A stretch of DNA of 64,000 nucleotides from Beijerinckiaceae bacterium (GTDB lineage Bacteria; Pseudomonadota; Alphaproteobacteria; Rhizobiales; Beijerinckiaceae), in NCBI GenBank assembly GCA_947453205.1, contig CANGFT010000019.1:1-64000 (forward strand), written 5' to 3'. A model generated the notes under the pieces. The model was not told the origin of the DNA, did no database searches, and was given only the letters and a program-made list of their open reading frames with translations. Both the position numbers and the translations under genes were made by a program. Shown here in pieces: positions 1 to 8,887 of this stretch (position 1 is the first letter of the stretch; each line of letters starts with the position of its first letter).

Positions 1-48
1 CGGCAGTCGGCAGTCGGCAGTCGGCAGTCGGCAGTCGGCAGTCGGCAG
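1..48. repeat. Heptanucleotide tandem repeat (CGGCAGT)n
   Basis: Almost seven head-to-tail copies of CGGCAGT fill the left edge of the window, so the array probably continues to the left. Copies of its reverse complement lie about 60 bases downstream. No gene is seen in it. It may act as a fold-back or slippage-prone tract at the end of the adjacent minus-strand gene. Confidence 0.9.
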
Positions 49-108
49 AAGTTTCTTCGAATCAATAACTTGCTGTCAATACTAGGAAGATGCTGGATAA
101 AACCTCCC

Positions 109-135
109 GACTGCCCACTGGCGACTGCCGACTGC
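109..135. repeat. Inverted copies (CGACTGC) of the left-edge heptamer
   Basis: CGACTGC occurs at 109-115, 122-128 and 129-135. It is the reverse complement of the GCAGTCG unit in the 1-48 array. The two arrays could pair into a long stem with a loop of about 60 bases just beyond the stop codon of the minus-strand monooxygenase, where a transcription-ending hairpin would be plausible. Confidence 0.6.
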
Positions 136-142
136 CCGCAAC

Positions 143-1336
143 CTACCCCACTGCCTTCGGCGGGCGCACGCCGTCCCAGATCCAGGCGAGGCAGCGGAAG
201 AAGTCGTCTTCGCTCTGGCGGGCGCAGGCCTCGTTGCGCACCTCAGCGGCGATGCCGCGCAGGTGGTAGAATTCCCAGATGTGGCGGCTCTCCAGAATGA
301 TGCGCGCCGTGCGCAGGCATCGGGCGCGCTCATAGGTCTTGAAGGCGCTGGCGAAATCGCCATTGGAGAGCTCGATGCATTCCGCCAGCACGACCGCATC
401 CTCAATGGCCATGCAGGCGCCCTGTGCGAAGGTTTGCAGCGTGGGATGGGCGGCGTCGCCGAGCAGGGCCACGCGCCCATCGCTCCAGCCGCGGATCGGG
501 TCGCGGTCGGCGATGACCCAACGCCGCTTCAGATCCATCGTCTTCAACATTTCGATCATGCGCGGATGGGCCGAGGCATAGGTCTCCATGAGCACGCGCC
601 GATAGGTCTCCTCATCGGCCCGCTCGTAGATGTTCTCGGTCTGGAACACCGCGACGATGTTGAACAGACTGCGGTTCCGCAGGGGATACTGGACGATGTG
701 GAAGCCCGGCCCGCCCCACAGGATCACATCGTCGACGCCCACATCCCCGGACACCTGATCCATGGGCACGATGGTGCGGTGGGCGACATAGCCGATGGGC
801 CGCGGCGTCTCCTCGCCCACCATCTGACGACGCACCGCCGAGCCCAGCCCATCGGCGCCGATCACGGCGGCCGCCTCGAACTGACGGCCGTCGGTCGTGT
901 TGATGAGGACGCGGTCGGCGCGGTTCTCGTAGGAGGCGAACTCCGTGGAGGGGAGGATCTCCACATTCGGCATGGCGCGGGCAGCATCAAGCAGCACGCC
1001 ATGCAGGTCCACGCGATGGATCACCACATAGGGATCCTTGAAGCGGTCGAGGAATCGCTCGCCCGTGGGAATGCGGACGATGTCCTTGGCGCTCAGGGCG
1101 TCGAGCATCAGGATGTTCGGCGGGAAATGGGCGTGTTTGAGGACGGCCTCCTCGACGCCCAGACGCCTGAACATGGGGAAGACGTTCGGGCCGAGCTGAA
1201 TGCCATAGCCGATCACCCCCAGTTCCGGCGTCGCCTCGATGATGCGGACGCTCCAGCCCTTGCGGGCGAGGCCAAGGGCCGCTGCGACGCCGCCAAGCCC
1301 GGCGCCGACGACATAGATGGGAAGCGTCTCAGACAT
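143..1336 (-). CDS. FAD-dependent aromatic-ring monooxygenase (salicylate/3-hydroxybenzoate hydroxylase type)
   Basis: A single-component flavoprotein monooxygenase of 397 residues. The N-terminal dinucleotide-binding motif GAGLGG is at residues 11-16 and is followed by an acidic strand end (IIEA). The second FAD motif, GDAAHP, lies in the C-terminal third, followed by FAQGACMAIEDA, typical of NAD(P)H-dependent salicylate or 3-hydroxybenzoate hydroxylases. Such enzymes hydroxylate phenolic acids in the cytoplasm. ATG at 1336 (MSETLP) is chosen because a GAGGAA ribosome-binding site lies just upstream; an adjacent ATG at 1339 is equally possible. The substrate cannot be read from sequence. Confidence 0.85.
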   Translation of the reverse strand: MSETLPIYVVGAGLGGVAAALGLARKGWSVRIIEATPELGVIGYGIQLGPNVFPMFRRLGVEEAVLKHAHFPPNILMLDALSAKDIVRIPTGERFLDRFKDPYVVIHRVDLHGVLLDAARAMPNVEILPSTEFASYENRADRVLINTTDGRQFEAAAVIGADGLGSAVRRQMVGEETPRPIGYVAHRTIVPMDQVSGDVGVDDVILWGGPGFHIVQYPLRNRSLFNIVAVFQTENIYERADEETYRRVLMETYASAHPRMIEMLKTMDLKRRWVIADRDPIRGWSDGRVALLGDAAHPTLQTFAQGACMAIEDAVVLAECIELSNGDFASAFKTYERARCLRTARIILESRHIWEFYHLRGIAAEVRNEACARQSEDDFFRCLAWIWDGVRPPKAVG

Positions 1337-1607
1337 CATTTCCTCACTGACCAGCCTTGATCCGCCGGGCTCGTCCGGGGGGCCTGATGAAGGCCCCACC
1401 GCTGCGCCAGCCGCGCCGCAAAATATGCGATTGTTTTAGAGTAGACCTCGGCTTTGTTCCACTATTTGATGACCGTGAAATTCGGTCCCGCAGGCGCCCG
1501 CCTTCCCATGGCGGACCGCTGATGTGGCCGGTGATGGCGAGGGCTGCGGCCTTTGAACCGGCGCAGCAGGCGGCTAAGGTGCGCGCCGCACGACAGGGCG
1601 GACAGAC

Positions 1608-2375
1608 ATGCAATTCTTCGATGGACCGGGGGCGCGGCTCGCCTATATCGACGTGGCCCCCACAGGGCCGGACCTCCATGAGCCCATTTTGCTCATTCAT
1701 GGCTTCGCCTCGAATCATGCGGTCAACTGGGTGAACACGCTCTGGCTGAAGACCCTGACAGGCGCGGGGCGCAGGGTCATCGCCCTCGACAACCGCGGCC
1801 ACGGGCAGAGCGAAAAGCTCTACAGGCCCGAGGATTACGGCACGCCCCTCATGGCCGGCGACGCCTGCGCCCTGCTCGATCATCTGGGCGTCGAATGGGC
1901 TGATGTGATGGGCTATTCCATGGGCGCGCGCATCACGGCCTTCATGGCGCTGAACCATCCCAGCCGCGTGCGCTCGATGGTTCTGGGCGGGCTCGGGCAT
2001 CATCTGGTCGCGGGGGTCGCCCTGCCCATGGGCATCGCAGACGCCATGGATGCGCCAGCCCTGGACAGCCTCACCGATCCCATGCAGCGCATGTTCCGCG
2101 CCTTCGCGGAGCAGACGAAAAGCGACCTGCGGGCGCTCGCCGCCTGCATTCGCGGCTCGCGCCAGACCCTTGGACCCGAAGAGCTCGGCGCCATCCTGAC
2201 CCCTGCGCTGGTGGCGGTGGGCGACAAGGACGCAGTCGCCGGCGATCCCCACAAGCTCGCGGCCATGCTGCCAAAGGGCATGGCTCTGGACATTCCCGGC
2301 CGCGATCACAATCTGGCGGTGGGAGACAAGGTCTACAAGCAGGGCGTGCTTGAGTTTCTGGCCGTCCGGCCATGA
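1608..2375 (+). CDS. Alpha/beta-hydrolase fold protein
   Basis: 255 residues with the standard hydrolase layout: oxyanion strand LLIHGFAS near residue 30, LDNRGHGQS near 63, the nucleophile elbow GYSMG near 101, and a C-terminal catalytic His in GRDHNL. Likely a cytoplasmic esterase or C-C bond hydrolase. It lies 54 bases upstream of cysE in the same direction, a neighbourhood I recall from other Hyphomicrobiales. It has no signal peptide. The substrate is unknown. Confidence 0.85.
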   Translation: MQFFDGPGARLAYIDVAPTGPDLHEPILLIHGFASNHAVNWVNTLWLKTLTGAGRRVIALDNRGHGQSEKLYRPEDYGTPLMAGDACALLDHLGVEWADVMGYSMGARITAFMALNHPSRVRSMVLGGLGHHLVAGVALPMGIADAMDAPALDSLTDPMQRMFRAFAEQTKSDLRALAACIRGSRQTLGPEELGAILTPALVAVGDKDAVAGDPHKLAAMLPKGMALDIPGRDHNLAVGDKVYKQGVLEFLAVRP

Positions 2376-2429
2376 CTTCTGGCTGTCAAACAGCCGTGCT
2401 ATAGTGATGGAGTGGCAGGAGTAGAGCGT

Positions 2430-3257
2430 ATGAGCCAGGGACAATCCGCGCGGGTGATCGGTCTGGGCAAGGTCGACCCCATCTTCTCGCGCATCCGCGT
2501 CGAGGCGGAGGAGACCGTGCGCAAGGAGCCGGAGCTGGCCGGCTTCTTCATGGCCTCGGTGCTCAACCATGAGACGCTGGAGAGCGCCATCGTGCACCGC
2601 GTCGCCGCGCGGCTCGACCATCAGGACGTCGCAGGCGACCTGATCCGCCAGACCTATCTGGAGATCCTCTCGCGCGATCCCTCGATCGGCGAGGCCTTCC
2701 GCGCCGACCTTCTGGCGGTGGCCGACCGCGACCCCGCCTGCATGCGGCTCATTGAGCCCCTGCTCTATTTCAAGGGCTTCCACGCCCTGCAATGCCACCG
2801 CCTCGCCCATGCCCTTTGGAAGGCCGGGCGCCGCGATTTCGCGCTCTGGCTGCAAAGCCGCGCGTCTGAAGTCTTCCAGACCGACATCAACCCCGCCGCG
2901 CGCATCGGCAAGGGCGTCTTCCTCGACCATGCGACCGGGCTGGTCGTGGGCCAGACCTGCGTCATCGAGGACGACGTCTCGATCCTGCATGGCGTGACGC
3001 TCGGCGGCACGGGCAAGGAACGCGGCGACCGCCACCCCAAGATCCGCCGCGGCGTGCTGATCGGCGCAGGCGCCAAGGTCATCGGCAATATCGAAGTGGG
3101 CTATTGCGCGCGAATTGCCGCAGGCTCTGTGGTTCTGAGCCCGGTTCCCCACAATAAAACCGTGGCCGGCGTGCCCGCGCGAGTCGTGGGGGAAGCAGGC
3201 TGCGCCGAGCCCGCCCGCAGCATGGATCAGATTTTGGCGGAGAAGCTGGAGTCGTAA
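2430..3257 (+). CDS. cysE: Serine O-acetyltransferase
   Basis: Makes O-acetylserine from serine and acetyl-CoA, the committed step of cysteine synthesis. The protein has the helical N-terminal SATase domain followed by a left-handed beta-helix with hexapeptide repeats and the signature LHGVTLGGTGK. At 275 residues it is a normal length. ATG at 2430 (MSQGQS) is preferred over an in-frame GTG at 2412 because AGGAG at 2417-2421 is correctly spaced for it. It is followed closely by a DUF3126 gene, a usual partner in alphaproteobacteria. Confidence 0.95.
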   Translation: MSQGQSARVIGLGKVDPIFSRIRVEAEETVRKEPELAGFFMASVLNHETLESAIVHRVAARLDHQDVAGDLIRQTYLEILSRDPSIGEAFRADLLAVADRDPACMRLIEPLLYFKGFHALQCHRLAHALWKAGRRDFALWLQSRASEVFQTDINPAARIGKGVFLDHATGLVVGQTCVIEDDVSILHGVTLGGTGKERGDRHPKIRRGVLIGAGAKVIGNIEVGYCARIAAGSVVLSPVPHNKTVAGVPARVVGEAGCAEPARSMDQILAEKLES

Positions 3258-3334
3258 GTCGACCTGCCGCCTTGCGGATCACCGGCTTTTCTGGCACTCC
3301 AACGATCCAACCGCATGAGGCCGCCGGGACCATT

Positions 3335-3730
3335 ATGGACAAGACCGAACTTCGAAAACTGCAGGAATTCGTGCGGCATTCCTTTGATAATGACGCCATC
3401 CGCGTAAGCCTCGATCCAAAGGACACCGAAGCGGCTCGGGTGACGCTGGGCGAGCGCCAGATCGCAAACATCACCGTCGATGATGAAGACGGCGACAGGT
3501 CCTTCGCCTTCGAGATGAAGATCCCCGTCGGGCGCGAAGTGCTGCAGGAATATCTGCGCCGCCTCTTCGAGACCGAGAAACTCAAGATCATCGCGCGGAT
3601 GAAGAAGAACGACTCGGTCGAGCTGAACAATGGCGAGGACTTCCTCGGCGTCATTTCCGCCGACGACCCCAAGGGCAAGTCCTACACGCTGCAGATCGCC
3701 ATCCTCGATTTCGATCTTGAGGATTTTTGA
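3335..3730 (+). CDS. DUF3126-family protein with internally duplicated domain
   Basis: 131 residues of unknown function. The DUF3126 family is normally about 60-75 residues; this protein is about twice that and its halves resemble each other. Residues about 6-65 (KLQEFVRHSF ... DDEDGDRSFAFEMKIP) align with about 70-131 (LQEYLRRLF ... DDPKGKSYTLQIAILDFDLE). The second half is closer to the canonical family. The start is ATG 3335, with GGGA seven bases upstream. It follows cysE by about 80 bases and is probably co-transcribed. The small acidic fold suggests a regulator or binding protein, but no function is established. Confidence 0.75.
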   Translation: MDKTELRKLQEFVRHSFDNDAIRVSLDPKDTEAARVTLGERQIANITVDDEDGDRSFAFEMKIPVGREVLQEYLRRLFETEKLKIIARMKKNDSVELNNGEDFLGVISADDPKGKSYTLQIAILDFDLEDF

Positions 3731-3738
3731 GGGGCGCC

Positions 3739-4368
3739 TCACCGCCCCATCCCCTCCACCATCCGCACCACGCCTGCGGTCAACCGTTCCCAGTCGCCGA
3801 GCGCGCCGGGATCGAACCGCAGCCGCAGATCAAGCCCGCCGATGCGCGCTTCGCTGATGCAGGTCGCCGGCAGCTGGCCGGTGGGGGTGGCGCAGCGCGC
3901 CCAGAAGGCGCGGCCCTCGGGGGTGGCCATATAGAGCTGCTCCCCGTCATAGGGACCGCCCGGCTCGAAGCGCCGCAGGATGAGCCCGGCGGGATGGGCC
4001 TCCACGACCGGGCTCAGAAAGCGCGCATAAAGCCGCGCGGGCTTTTCGCGCGGCTCGATCTTGTCATCGACGCGGCGCAGGGTCATGAAAACCAGCTTTG
4101 CGATGGATGCGTCCCCCGCCTTCGCCCGGGCCCCTCGACCCGCAGGCGCAAAGTCCGGCATGGCGAAGACGAGGTCGATCTCCTCGAGCGCTGGGCGCGC
4201 AAGCTCGGATGGCGCGCGGGCAAGGCGCGGATCAAGGGTGAGCGGAACGCCTGCGACCGTCACCTTCACGGGCGCGAAATCCTCCGGGCCGGCGGGCGTC
4301 CGCACAGCGAAGACGACGCCGACAGCAAGCGCCAGAGCGGCCAGCATTGAAACGACGGTGGCTTTCAT
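3739..4368 (-). CDS. Hypothetical secreted or periplasmic protein
   Basis: 209 residues starting at ATG 4368; a GTG lies one codon earlier. The N-terminus is a clear export signal or membrane anchor (MKATVVSMLAALALAVGVVFA). The mature part is rich in Ala, Pro and Arg and has two cysteines (CATPTG and TCISEA) that could form a disulfide. No enzyme motif is recognised. It is convergent with the DUF3126 gene, with only eight bases between their stops. Confidence 0.65.
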   Translation of the reverse strand: MKATVVSMLAALALAVGVVFAVRTPAGPEDFAPVKVTVAGVPLTLDPRLARAPSELARPALEEIDLVFAMPDFAPAGRGARAKAGDASIAKLVFMTLRRVDDKIEPREKPARLYARFLSPVVEAHPAGLILRRFEPGGPYDGEQLYMATPEGRAFWARCATPTGQLPATCISEARIGGLDLRLRFDPGALGDWERLTAGVVRMVEGMGR

Positions 4369-4473
4369 CACAAGTGATCCGCGAATCTGCTCCGGGAATT
4401 ATAGCTTGACGCCGATGTTTCGCCCTCGGCATGAATGTGTGACAATTCTGTTATTCAGCGGAGCCCGCACCCC

Positions 4474-5004
4474 ATGGCCATTTATGCGCTCGACGGCGAA
4501 AAGCCCGACCTCCCCGAGGAAGGCCGCTACTGGATCGCGCCGGATGCCCAGGTGATCGGTAAGGTGCGGCTCGCTGAAGACGTCGGCATATGGTTCGGCT
4601 GCGTCCTGCGCGGCGACAATGAATGGATCACGATCGGCGCCCGCTCCAATGTGCAGGAGGGGACGGTGATGCACACGGACATGGGCTCGCCCCTCGACAT
4701 TGGCGAGGGCTGCACCATCGGCCACCGCGCCATGCTGCACGGCTGCACCATCGGCGACAACACCCTGATCGGCATGGGCGCCACAATCCTCAACAACGCC
4801 CGCATTGGACGGAACTGCCTCGTGGGCGCCAATGCGCTGGTGACCGAGGGCAAGGAGTTTCCTGACGGCTCGCTGATCGTCGGCAGTCCCGCCAAGGTCG
4901 TGCGCCAGCTCGACGAGGCCGCCATAGCAAGGCTCGGAAAATCGGCCGAGGGCTATGTGCGCAACTGGAAGCGTTTCGCCAAAGGCCTGACGCGCATCTC
5001 CTGA
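4474..5004 (+). CDS. Gamma-carbonic anhydrase family protein
   Basis: 176 residues forming a left-handed beta-helix with many hexapeptide repeats. The zinc-ligand histidines of the gamma class are visible in VMHTD, IGHRAM and LHGCTI, followed by LIGMGA and the C-terminal helix. The family includes Cam-like carbonic anhydrases and the YrdA/PaaY/CaiE proteins; the short length fits the latter. ATG 4474 (MAIYAL) is preceded by CGGAG at a good distance. The next gene starts 11 bases later. Confidence 0.88.
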   Translation: MAIYALDGEKPDLPEEGRYWIAPDAQVIGKVRLAEDVGIWFGCVLRGDNEWITIGARSNVQEGTVMHTDMGSPLDIGEGCTIGHRAMLHGCTIGDNTLIGMGATILNNARIGRNCLVGANALVTEGKEFPDGSLIVGSPAKVVRQLDEAAIARLGKSAEGYVRNWKRFAKGLTRIS

Positions 5005-5015
5005 GAAAGCCCCCC

Positions 5016-5825
5016 TTGCCCAGACAACCCGCCTTCAACATTCCGGCCGTGACGCTCGGGGCCATGGCCTTGCTGGCGCTCATCCATGGCCTGCGCGAAT
5101 ATGCGCTGACGGATCGGCAGGATCTCGAGACGCTGGCGGCCTTCGCCTTCACGCCCGCCCGCTTCACCCTGCTGTTTGATCCCGACGGCGTGGCGGAGGC
5201 CCTTGAAGGCTTCGCGCAGACGCAAGCGGCACTGTTCTTCCTTGGCGATGGCGAGCCGCAATGGTGGACGCTTGTCACCTACAGCTTCCTGCATGCGGAC
5301 TGGACGCATCTCGGGCTCAATGCCCTGTGGCTCGCCGCCTTCGGAACGCCGGTCGCGCGCCGGTTCGGCTGGCTGCGCTTCATCCTGTTCTGCCTCGCCA
5401 CGACGCTGGCGGGCGCGCTGGGCCATTACGCCCTGCACGCCTATGATTTCCTGCCGATGATCGGGGCCTCGGGCGCGGTGTCGGGGCTCACGGGCGCCTG
5501 CATTCGTTTCGTCTTCCAGTCCCATGGCCCGCTGGCGGGAGGATATGCCGCCACCGGGGATGAGGCCTATCGCCTGCCCGCCCTGTCGCTGGGCGGCGTC
5601 CTCAGGGATTCCCGCGCCTTCACCTTTCTCGCCTTCTGGCTCGCCCTGAACGTGCTCTTCGGCGTCCTGTCGCCGACCCTTGGGCTTTCGCAAGGTCCGG
5701 TCGCCTGGGAGGCCCATATGGGCGGTTTTCTGGCGGGGCTTCTGATCTTTGGGCTGCTGGACCCCGTGACGCCATCTTCGCGCGATCATGAAGCCGGCGA
5801 GGGGGGGCTCAGGCTTCGTCGATGA
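5016..5825 (+). CDS. Rhomboid-family intramembrane serine protease
   Basis: A 269-residue polytopic inner-membrane protein. The catalytic serine lies in GASGAVSG (about residue 152) and the catalytic His in the late helix [24 protein letters not shown] is the usual loop/TM2 motif. Rhomboids cleave transmembrane helices inside the bilayer. A TTG start at 5016 gives the usual N-terminus ([12 protein letters not shown]); the first ATG would remove part of TM1. The 3' end overlaps the convergent hisI by 17 bases. Confidence 0.88.
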   Translation: MPRQPAFNIPAVTLGAMALLALIHGLREYALTDRQDLETLAAFAFTPARFTLLFDPDGVAEALEGFAQTQAALFFLGDGEPQWWTLVTYSFLHADWTHLGLNALWLAAFGTPVARRFGWLRFILFCLATTLAGALGHYALHAYDFLPMIGASGAVSGLTGACIRFVFQSHGPLAGGYAATGDEAYRLPALSLGGVLRDSRAFTFLAFWLALNVLFGVLSPTLGLSQGPVAWEAHMGGFLAGLLIFGLLDPVTPSSRDHEAGEGGLRLRR

Positions 5826-6216
5826 CGAGATGGAGGCCGTCTTTCGTCTCCACGCGCCGGTAGAAGCAGGAGCGGCGGCCCGTATGACAGGCCTTGCCGT
5901 CGCCGCCCGCCACAACCTTGATGAGGATGGCGTCCTGATCGCAATCGGTGCGCATCTCCATAACGGTCTGCGTCTGGCCGGACGTGTCGCCCTTGCGCCA
6001 GAGCGCCTTGCGCGAGCGTGACCAGTAATGGGCGACGCCGGTTTCAAGCGTGAGCGCAAGGCTCTCGCGGTTCATATAGGCGACCATGAGGATGTCGCCG
6101 CTCGTCGCCTCGGTGGTGATGCAGACGATGAGGCCGTCGGCGTCAAATTTCGGCGCGAAGCCTGCGCCCTCTTCAAGCTCATGTTTGGCGCCGCGCGGGG
6201 CGAAACTGGCGGACAT
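5809..6216 (-). CDS. hisI: Phosphoribosyl-AMP cyclohydrolase
   Basis: Third step of histidine synthesis, hydrolysing the adenine ring of phosphoribosyl-AMP. 135 residues with the metal site motif [10 protein letters not shown] and the zinc cysteines in [27 protein letters not shown] is the family signature. It is a stand-alone HisI with no HisE fusion, as usual in alphaproteobacteria. ATG 6216 (MSASFAP) is the likely start; the open frame continues upstream through a palindromic repeat and is not likely coding there. Confidence 0.95.
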   Translation of the reverse strand: MSASFAPRGAKHELEEGAGFAPKFDADGLIVCITTEATSGDILMVAYMNRESLALTLETGVAHYWSRSRKALWRKGDTSGQTQTVMEMRTDCDQDAILIKVVAGGDGKACHTGRRSCFYRRVETKDGLHLVIDEA

Positions 6217-6254
6217 GGGATCGGACCTGAGGCTGGAAGCCACCGCTGGACGGC

Positions 6255-6347
6255 AAAGATCCAACGACCACCACCCCTCACCTCCCCTCAGAAGGGCGAG
6301 GATAAGCCGCGGCGGCGGACGGGGGTAGTCGTTGGATGCTGATCTTT
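6255..6347. repeat. Long imperfect palindrome between hisI and folE
   Basis: The left arm AAAGATCCAACGACCACC and the right arm GGTAGTCGTTGGATGC followed by GATCTTT are near-complementary, with a GC-rich centre. The whole is about 93 bases. The structure resembles an intergenic palindromic (REP/MITE-like) repeat. Whether further copies exist in the genome cannot be seen here. Confidence 0.55.
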
Positions 6348-6399
6348 GGCGGCTGCTATAAAGCAAAGTGGCCCGCGCAGAAAGCACGAGCCCCAGTCT

Positions 6400-7041
6400 T
6401 CAGCGGAATCCGCGCACCATGCTGAAGAAGCGCGCCTGCTCGGCCGGATCGTCGCGGAAGACGCCGGTGAAGCGGGTGGTGATGGTGGAGGCGCCCTGCT
6501 TCTGCACGCCGCGCATGGACATGCACATGTGCTCCGCCTCGATCAGCACTGCGATGCCCCTGGGCTTCAGCGCGTTGTCGATCGTGTCGGTGATCTGGGC
6601 GGTCATGGTCTCCTGCGTCTGCAGGCGGCGGGCGAAGACCTCGACCACGCGGGCGAGCTTCGACAGGCCGACGACGCCTTCAGCAGGGAAATAAGCGACA
6701 TGCGCCTTGCCCACGAAGGGCACCATGTGGTGTTCGCAATGGGAGGTGAAGGGAATGTCCTTCACCAGAACCATGTCGTCATAGCCTTCCACTTCTTCGA
6801 AGATGGTGGAAAGCTGGGCCTCTGCGTCCTGCTGATAGCCCTTGAACAGCTCTTCATAGGCTTTCACGACGCGCTTGGGCGTATCAAGGAGGCCTTCACG
6901 TGCGGGATTATCGCCCGCCCAGCGCAGCAGAACCCGCACAGCGGCCTCGGCTTCTTCGCGGGTCGGCCGGACGGCCGGCGCCGGGGCGACGGAAGGACGG
7001 GTCCGGGAATTCGGGTTCAAGGTCTTAACCACAGCATCCAT
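6400..7041 (-). CDS. folE: GTP cyclohydrolase I
   Basis: First enzyme of tetrahydrofolate and pterin synthesis, converting GTP to dihydroneopterin triphosphate. The 213-residue protein has the FolE motifs: [17 protein letters not shown] with the zinc Cys and His, [18 protein letters not shown], and [17 protein letters not shown] with the second zinc Cys. The first about 25 residues are a low-complexity extension. ATG 7041 is preceded by a strong AGGAGG. It lies upstream of hisI on the same strand and is divergent from the Fe-S scaffold gene, a linkage I know from rhizobia. Confidence 0.96.
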   Translation of the reverse strand: MDAVVKTLNPNSRTRPSVAPAPAVRPTREEAEAAVRVLLRWAGDNPAREGLLDTPKRVVKAYEELFKGYQQDAEAQLSTIFEEVEGYDDMVLVKDIPFTSHCEHHMVPFVGKAHVAYFPAEGVVGLSKLARVVEVFARRLQTQETMTAQITDTIDNALKPRGIAVLIEAEHMCMSMRGVQKQGASTITTRFTGVFRDDPAEQARFFSMVRGFR

Positions 7042-7259
7042 GGTGGCGCCCTCCTGTTCATGTGATTGACTGTTGGTGATACGGGGCGAAGCCGAAGCCG
7101 GACCACAGGCCGGACTGCATTATTTTTTCGCCCCTCGCTTGCTGCGCATTGATGACCGGCAGGCTTTTATGGCTGGTGGTTTTGAAAGCCCCGCGTCCTC
7201 CCTATATGCTAAGCATAGATGCCGCCTGAAAGCGAACGGTTGCGAAAGATCCTGCCGAC

Positions 7260-7715
7260 ATGATGAACGACGTCTACAACAAGCGGATCCTGGAGCTGGC
7301 GGCGGAAATCCCGCGCCTTGGCCGGCTCGCGCATCCCGACGCCTCCGCCACAGCCCATTCGCGGCTCTGCGGCTCGACCGTCACGGTGGATCTGGTTCTC
7401 AAAAATGGTCAGGTGGCCGATTTCGCCCATGATGTGAAGGCCTGCGCGCTGGGCCAGGCCTCCTCCTCGATCATGGCGCGCAACATCGTGGGCTCGACGC
7501 CGGAGGAGCTTCGCGCCCTGCGCGACGACGTGCGGCGCATGCTGAAGGAGAACGCCGCGCCGCCCACCTCGGGAAAATGGGCTGACATCGCGGTTCTGGA
7601 GCCGGTGCGCGACTACAAGGCCCGCCATTCCTCCACCCTTCTGACCTTCGACGCCGTTGTGGACGCGCTGGAGAAAATAGGGGCAGACAAGGGCGCCGCC
7701 GCTGCGGCGGACTGA
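7260..7715 (+). CDS. IscU/NifU-like Fe-S cluster scaffold protein
   Basis: 151 residues of the NifU N-terminal/IscU fold. Two of the three usual cluster cysteines are present, in LCGSTV and ACALGQ. At the third position, where IscU has HCS, this protein reads RHSSTLL and has no cysteine. It may therefore bind a cluster differently or have another role. ATG 7260 is immediately followed by a second ATG. It is divergent from folE, with 218 bases between them that contain the small palindrome ATGCTAAGCAT (7207-7217). Confidence 0.82.
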   Translation: MMNDVYNKRILELAAEIPRLGRLAHPDASATAHSRLCGSTVTVDLVLKNGQVADFAHDVKACALGQASSSIMARNIVGSTPEELRALRDDVRRMLKENAAPPTSGKWADIAVLEPVRDYKARHSSTLLTFDAVVDALEKIGADKGAAAAAD

Positions 7716-7777
7716 CCCGCCGCTTGCATCGGCGGCGTGCGACCGTATAGACCGGCGTTCACAAACCGGAGGACGCC

Positions 7778-8791
7778 ATGTCGATCTTGAAGCCGCTTGC
7801 TCTGGCGGCCGCCCTGAGCGCAACATTGAACAGCGCCGCCCGCGCCGACGCGATCGAGGACTTCTATAAGGGCAAGACCATGTATGCGCTGGTGGGCGTG
7901 AGCCCCGGCGGCGAATATGATTTCCAGCTGCGCCTCGTGGCGAAGCATCTGGGGGCCTATATCCCCGGCCATCCCAACATCATCGCCCAGAACATGACCG
8001 GCGCCACCGGCATGATCATGGCGAACTATCTCTACAAGGTCGCGCCCAAGGACGGGACTTACATCGGCCTCATCCAGAACGGCCTGCCGACCTCGCAGGC
8101 CGTGGGAATGGAGGGCGTGCAGTTCGACGCGTCAAAATATAACTGGATCGGCTCCATCGCGCCGACCGTCGAGACCATGGCGGTCTGGAAGACGGCGGGC
8201 GTCACCACCATCGAACAGGCCAAGCAGATCGAAATCATTGCGGGCTGCGTGGGATCCTCCGGCATCACCCTCACTTTTCCGGTGATGCTGAACGACCTGC
8301 TCGGCACGAAATTCAAGATGGTCATGGGCTACACCGGCTCCGGCCCCCTCAACCTCGCCATGGAGCGCGGCGAGGTCTCCGCGCGCAACAATTCCTGGTC
8401 GAGCTGGAACGCCTCCAAGCCCGAATGGGTGACGAACAAGGACATCCACGTCCTCGTCTATTCAGGGCCAAAGCCGCCCGATCTCAACGGCGTCCCCTCG
8501 CTTGAAGAACTCATCAAGGATCCGGAGGACCGTCAGGTCGTGGACATCGTGACCGCCGGCAACGCCCTCGGCCACCCCTTCGCCATGCCGCCCGGCGTGC
8601 CGCCGGAGCGCGTCGCCGCGATCCGCCGGGCCTTTGCGGACATGCTGAAGGATCCAGCCTTCCGCAAGGAGGCGGAAGCGGCCAAGATCGAGATCGAACC
8701 CGTGAGCGCGGAAACGCTGGAAAAGGCCGCGCTGGCCGCCATCAACGCCTCCGACAAGGCCAAGGCCCGGGCGCGGAAATATTTCCAGTGA
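7778..8791 (+). CDS. TctC/Bug-family solute-binding protein (group A)
   Basis: A periplasmic receptor of the tripartite tricarboxylate transporter (TTT) type, 337 residues. It has a signal peptide ending near ARA-DAIEDF and the Bug landmarks GGEYD, PNIIAQNMTGATG and KFKMVMGYTGSG. Bug proteins bind carboxylates and other small organics. No TctA or TctB membrane gene lies nearby. It is closely similar to the gene at 29435-30451 (shared IQNGLPTSQAVG and GSSGITL; both end in RARKYFQ). ATG 7778 has GGAGG upstream. Confidence 0.88.
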   Translation: MSILKPLALAAALSATLNSAARADAIEDFYKGKTMYALVGVSPGGEYDFQLRLVAKHLGAYIPGHPNIIAQNMTGATGMIMANYLYKVAPKDGTYIGLIQNGLPTSQAVGMEGVQFDASKYNWIGSIAPTVETMAVWKTAGVTTIEQAKQIEIIAGCVGSSGITLTFPVMLNDLLGTKFKMVMGYTGSGPLNLAMERGEVSARNNSWSSWNASKPEWVTNKDIHVLVYSGPKPPDLNGVPSLEELIKDPEDRQVVDIVTAGNALGHPFAMPPGVPPERVAAIRRAFADMLKDPAFRKEAEAAKIEIEPVSAETLEKAALAAINASDKAKARARKYFQ

Positions 8792-8798
8792 AAAAGGC

Positions 8799-8828
8799 GT
8801 GGGGGAGCGCACATGATGCGCCCCCTAC
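8799..8828 (+). terminator. GC-rich hairpin after the TctC gene
   Basis: GGGGGAGCGC and GCGCCCCCT pair around the loop ACATGAT, with one bulged A, starting eight bases after the stop codon. There is no T-run, so it may be a weak terminator or an mRNA-stabilising stem. Confidence 0.4.
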
Positions 8829-8887
8829 CCAAAAGCCTGCGCCTTCATTATGGTGCAGCGCGATTTCGCCAGTTTCAGGGACAGAGC

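Noticed and set aside
1-48. Possible CRISPR array at the left edge
   Set aside because: The units are seven bases long with no spacers, so this is a simple tandem repeat.
1344-3152. A 602-residue open frame on the minus strand across the hydrolase and cysE genes
   Set aside because: It is antisense to two well-supported genes, has no family motif and is rich in Arg, Ala and His. This is the usual shadow frame in GC-rich DNA.
4953-6059. A 368-residue minus-strand frame across the rhomboid gene
   Set aside because: The plus strand encodes a rhomboid with Ser and His catalytic residues in place. The minus frame is low-complexity Arg/Gln/Gly.
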